The notes below the pieces were generated by a model. The model did not search any database, was not told the DNA's origin, and was given only the letters and a program-made list of their open reading frames with translations. A DNA stretch of 64,000 nt from Owenia fusiformis (taxonomy: Eukaryota; Annelida; Polychaeta; Sabellida; Oweniidae): assembly GCA_903813345.2 (NCBI GenBank), contig CAIIXF020000001.1, positions 4,464,001 through 4,528,000 on the forward strand, written 5' to 3'. This document shows, in pieces, positions 60,709-64,000 of this stretch; position 1 is the first letter of the stretch, and every line of letters starts with the position of its first letter. A program made the translations under genes and the position numbers.

Positions 60709-61160
60709 GGATGCAGTACCGGGTCGGGTTTCACGTCTGTTTGCGCAGGTTTGACTTGCGGTTTGAGAAAGCTAGCTCCCAAGAACGTCATTTTCGCATT
60801 TAGTCTTATTCAAAAACTATAGTTTATTTCGATAATGGTGTTTCCAGAAAAGAATTAAATTGCAAACATTTTATCAAGCATATTTTATCCCTTTCACTTT
60901 TATGGGAAAACTTGTTCTTGAGTCGCAACTAGTGGATACGAAAACCAGGGTTCGAAAGATGCCAGCTCTATTGAAAACTCAAAAAAGTAAAAAGATTCAT
61001 TTTGGGTGGGTAAAATAATATTTTTATTTTGTAATTACCAGATGGTCAATCCTCTTCATATTGCACTTGGATGATGATAACATCATAGTGATACATTGTA
61101 AAAAATATGAGCAAAATCTAATGTCTGGAACTTTTTCTACGCGGACCTGGTACTGCATCC
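60709..61160. mobile_element. TTAA-flanked MITE
   Basis: TTAA stands outside both ends (60705-60708, 61161-61164). The tips are GGATGCAGTACCGGGTC and its near inverse GGACCTGGTACTGCATCC. The 452-bp body has no transposase. A TTAA duplication suggests piggyBac-type mobilisation, although the GGAT tips are not those of classic piggyBac. Confidence 0.75.
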
Positions 61161-61287
61161 TTAACTTAGAATAGAGAGGGCCAGATATGCAGATTCCACT
61201 TCTCAAGTCTACCTAAATAGGGCAAAAACGGGATTTAAAAAAGGGTTTCTTTTATATTTGTTTCTTGAAGAGAATAATAGAGGACAT

Positions 61288-61540
61288 GGAGGCAATGCCA
61301 TCCATGAAGCCAGGGCACGCCTTAAGCGTCGGACAGCTGGTCATTATCTGGTTACTTTTGATACTGACCAGTTGATTTTTTCACTAGGTATAGGAAAATA
61401 ACATTGCAACTGGTCAGTAATGCCTTTTTGACCAGCAGCTCTGGAATCCTTAGGGCATACACTGCATGAAGGTAATTGTCAGACAAGGAGAGTCTTGCAT
61501 TGAGTGTTCGACAATTACCTACATGGATGATATTGCCTCC
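61288..61540. repeat. Nested inverted repeats able to fold into a multi-arm structure
   Basis: The outer arms are GGAGGCAATGCCATCCATG (61288 on) against CATGGATGATATTGCCTCC (ending 61540). One inner pair is CTGACCAGTTG (61364-61374) and CAACTGGTCAG (61407-61417). A second inner pair is AGGTAATTGTC (61470-61480) and GACAATTACCT (61510-61520). Both inner pairs are exact. No direct coding content. Confidence 0.75.
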
Positions 61541-61605
61541 CTGTACTCTAGTCTACACCTTTTCTTCAGAGAACTCTAACATCCGTCAATGAGTTAAGAT
61601 ATAGG

Positions 61606-61761
61606 AAACAAAGCATTAACATGCGAAATGTCACCACTTGCCATTTTTACAGAAGCAGATCACTATTTTATCTAGATGCTGTTACAGATGCCGAACACCG
61701 TCCACAAAAAATTTAGGGAAACGTGACTATAACAATATGTCACCACTTTATATGGTGACAT
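61606..61761 (+). mobile_element. Hairpin-ended short element, copy F
   Basis: AAACAAAGCATTAACATGCG with AAATGTCACCACTTG at the left. ACTATAACAATATGTCACCA with CTTTATATGGTGACAT (terminal hairpin) at the right. The layout is that of copies A-D in inverse orientation, and the core shares TGCCATTT and ACACCGTCCACAAAAA with copy E. Confidence 0.75.
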
Positions 61762-63871
61762 AAGGGTACTAGAAACGAAATATATCATCACACTGTACAG
61801 TGCAACCTCAACCTAAAGGTGATATTAAATCAGAAGTGAACAGTGATGATTGAATTGAATTGATTGATTGAAAAAAAATTAAAAATAATTGTGAAGAAAT
61901 AATACTAAAAAAGTCACTTTTAGCGAATACAATGATTAAAAATTTAATACGTAACGATGGTTACACTTATTAAGATAGCTACGCCTATATTTATATCATA
62001 CTCACGAGCTTATGTTGCTATAAAATGTCGAAAAAGGGAAATTCAGAGAATATTTCTTCTGCAACGTGTGTATGCGCAAACACCAGTGCGCAGCTTCCGG
62101 TTCTGTAAAATTGGTATATTGTCAGCTCTACCTTCCAATAACTAGAAATAGGTCCTTCCGTGGGAGATAAGAGCCCGAAACAGGAGTGTGTGTACCATGG
62201 ATTTATTCAGTTACATACTCCCCTGCACTATTATTACCCACCAAAGGGCAGGCGGGGGACACTCATATTAACCCCCATAATGAACTTGACATTTCAAACG
62301 TGGGGTTTGGGCTGATATAAAGATGGCAGCAGCAGTAGAAAAAGTAAAGATACACAGATTTATTTTTCTAATACCATTTAGCCTGTGGATACAAAAATAT
62401 GACAGTGACCTAAAAGCAATCAATTCATGACCCAGATACTTAATAATCACGACCTGCTAATTGACACAGACCTACAAATGTGATCAAGGTTAATGGTATA
62501 TTTGTTCAACAAAAGTGGAATCAACACAAATATGAATGATTGCATATTTTATTTGATAAATTATATCAGTACAGTGTATATATATTTTAAATAATACAAT
62601 ATTTTATAATCAAAAAATATATAATGATTACTTGCATTACTAATTCAAATTAAATTAAAATTTGATTTTTTCCAGATCCCTTCTGAGCAAAACACCTTGA
62701 TGTCTACAAAATGTAACAAGCTGAAAGATTTTTTTATTAAAAATCAATACGCATCAGTGTGCAGCCAATCACTTAATGCATCACTTCTGGTGATATAGTC
62801 TCCTGATAAGAGCATAAAAGGAAGATGGTCTTACTAATTATTGATGGGTTGAAATGCTTCCTAAGTCAATTTGAAATTCAAAAGTTGAAAGTTACAAAAT
62901 AATTTCAATGATCTGCTATATGCTCAAGCTAAATACATCTATTCAATTATGACCAAGGATTCAACAATAATATTGGCAGAAAAATATACAGTTTTTACTT
63001 TTTATGTACAAAAACTCAAAAACATGAGTTTCCCTGAAATTCAATGTACATTTTTCATTGAAATAACGCCCATGGACGAAATAACTGAGGGATGAAAATC
63101 TGGTGACAAAACTGATACATCTGCATGAAGCCTACATTTGCACTACAAGAAGACAGACGTAGACGATTCAACTCGATTACATTACATTAGGTAATTATTA
63201 GGTTTCTATACTGATAAATATTTGTCTCACAAAAGAAAGATACCATTTAATGATATTAACAGTTGAAAATGAAGCCTTGATGTTTTTCACTCTAATATAG
63301 ATATACAATATATACAGGAACTTTGTAATGTATATATTTCATACAATAGGCTAATCAATAAAATTTTGTCTGCAAAAACTAGATACCTTTAAAAAAGACA
63401 TGAAACAGATAGTACAGAGAAACTTGTGATTTTAAAAGTATGATATTTAAATTCATACATATATGTATGTATGGTTGTCAATATGTTCATCATAAAATCA
63501 CCATGACAATCAAACTGTATTACTAAAATATTAAAAAATAAATTAGGCAAAAAACCAATTTGGACGGATTGAAAATATGCATATATTTGCATGCAAAATG
63601 AGATCTCAGATTCAAAACACTATGGAAGTTTTTTTCCAATTTACATTTTACACAAAGTACAGATGTTAACAAGAACAAGGCACATATGGTCCATGATACC
63701 AGTACCAGTAATATAATTGTCTTTGTATTATTGTATACCATATTTTTTCCATGACTATTTCTAAGTACATGTACACTGTTCAGTATATGTAGAAGCACTA
63801 CTAACATTCTCAATATATCCACAAAGTATAGTTAGCACTCAGTCTTCCTATATGTATAATCTCAGTTCTTT
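61762..63871. other. AT-rich region, possibly 3' UTR of an edge gene
   Basis: No conserved exon seen. If the minus-strand frame at the right edge is real, part of this would be its 3' UTR. TTTATT words (AATAAA on the minus strand) occur near 62550. A minus frame at 63523-63822 has hydrophobic stretches but no ATG at its start and no recognisable domain. Confidence 0.3.
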
Positions 63872-64000
63872 TCATACTGGCATGACGAGTAGAATTAAAT
63901 CTCTTTTACATAGTGGTGTCACTATACCACGATCATAACTATTTGGAGAGAAATCGCTGCCATGATAACTGTTACCACGGTGATTTGCTGTTAGTTGTAA
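63872..64000 (-). CDS. Possible C-terminal exon of a gene running off the window
   Basis: An open frame from the window edge to a TGA at 63872-63874 encodes 42 residues with balanced composition (NHRGNSYHGSDFSPNSYDRG then a hydrophobic end, LILLVMPV). The DNA is less AT-rich than the 1 kb to its left. No family is recognised, and an open frame of 43 codons can occur by chance, so this is tentative. Confidence 0.25.
   Translation of the reverse strand, partial: LQLTANHRGNSYHGSDFSPNSYDRGIVTPLCKRDLILLVMPV

Noticed and set aside
60930-60960. GGGTTCGAAAGAT as a tRNA T-arm
   Set aside because: No A box, acceptor stem or anticodon arm at the right spacing; it lies inside the TTAA MITE.
63523-63822. 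99-codon hydrophobic minus frame
   Set aside because: Opens with GTG, no domain, and hydrophobic runs are expected from T-rich DNA.
1-64000. CRISPR array or bacterial operon
   Set aside because: The tandem arrays have no unique spacers between repeats, and the genes have spliceosomal introns.

Overview
The window looks like nuclear DNA of an invertebrate animal. It is AT-rich, its genes are split by GT-AG introns, and it holds many minisatellites and small inverted-repeat transposons. Three conserved multi-exon animal genes can be read exon by exon. They are an SLC10-type transporter of the P3/SLC10A5-like branch (minus, 2436-11999, 3 exons, 543 aa), TRAPPC13 (plus, 35555-44820, 10 coding exons found, the small first exon not found) and the SGTA/SGTB co-chaperone (minus, 47241-55255, 10 exons, 332 aa). 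The phylum cannot be settled from these; a marine deuterostome or a lophotrochozoan would fit.

Region by region: 1-2.4 kb is intergenic with a 42-bp minisatellite. 2.4-12 kb is SLC10, whose large first intron holds a 180-bp repeat array split by a 5'-truncated LINE, and a TTA-flanked MITE. 12-35.5 kb has no recognisable conserved gene. It holds a 21-bp array, pogo/Tigger-like MITEs, two hairpin-ended elements carrying internal tandem repeats, and a 1.9-kb Helentron-like element. 35.5-45.2 kb is TRAPPC13; its introns hold a mariner internal-deletion derivative, a 22-bp minisatellite and, on the opposite strand, an intronless gene for a two-span membrane protein with four PPxY motifs. 47.2-55.3 kb is SGT. 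Two of its introns each hold an intronless antisense sulfotransferase gene, one like uronyl/heparan 2-O-sulfotransferase and one like heparan 3-O-sulfotransferase. 55.3-64 kb is mostly MITEs, fold-back DNA and a broken LINE, with a possible C-terminal exon of another minus-strand gene at the right edge.

TRAPPC13 (Golgi/ER trafficking) and SGT (tail-anchored protein triage) lie tail-to-tail, the arrangement I recall for TRAPPC13 and SGTB in vertebrates, so the pair may be an old linkage. All three nested genes are intronless and antisense to their hosts. The 38-bp SGT exon 8 sits between two different minisatellites that almost touch its splice sites. No tRNA, rRNA or CRISPR was seen. Exon boundaries were placed by hand from splice consensus, reading frame and remembered family sequence, with no database search.
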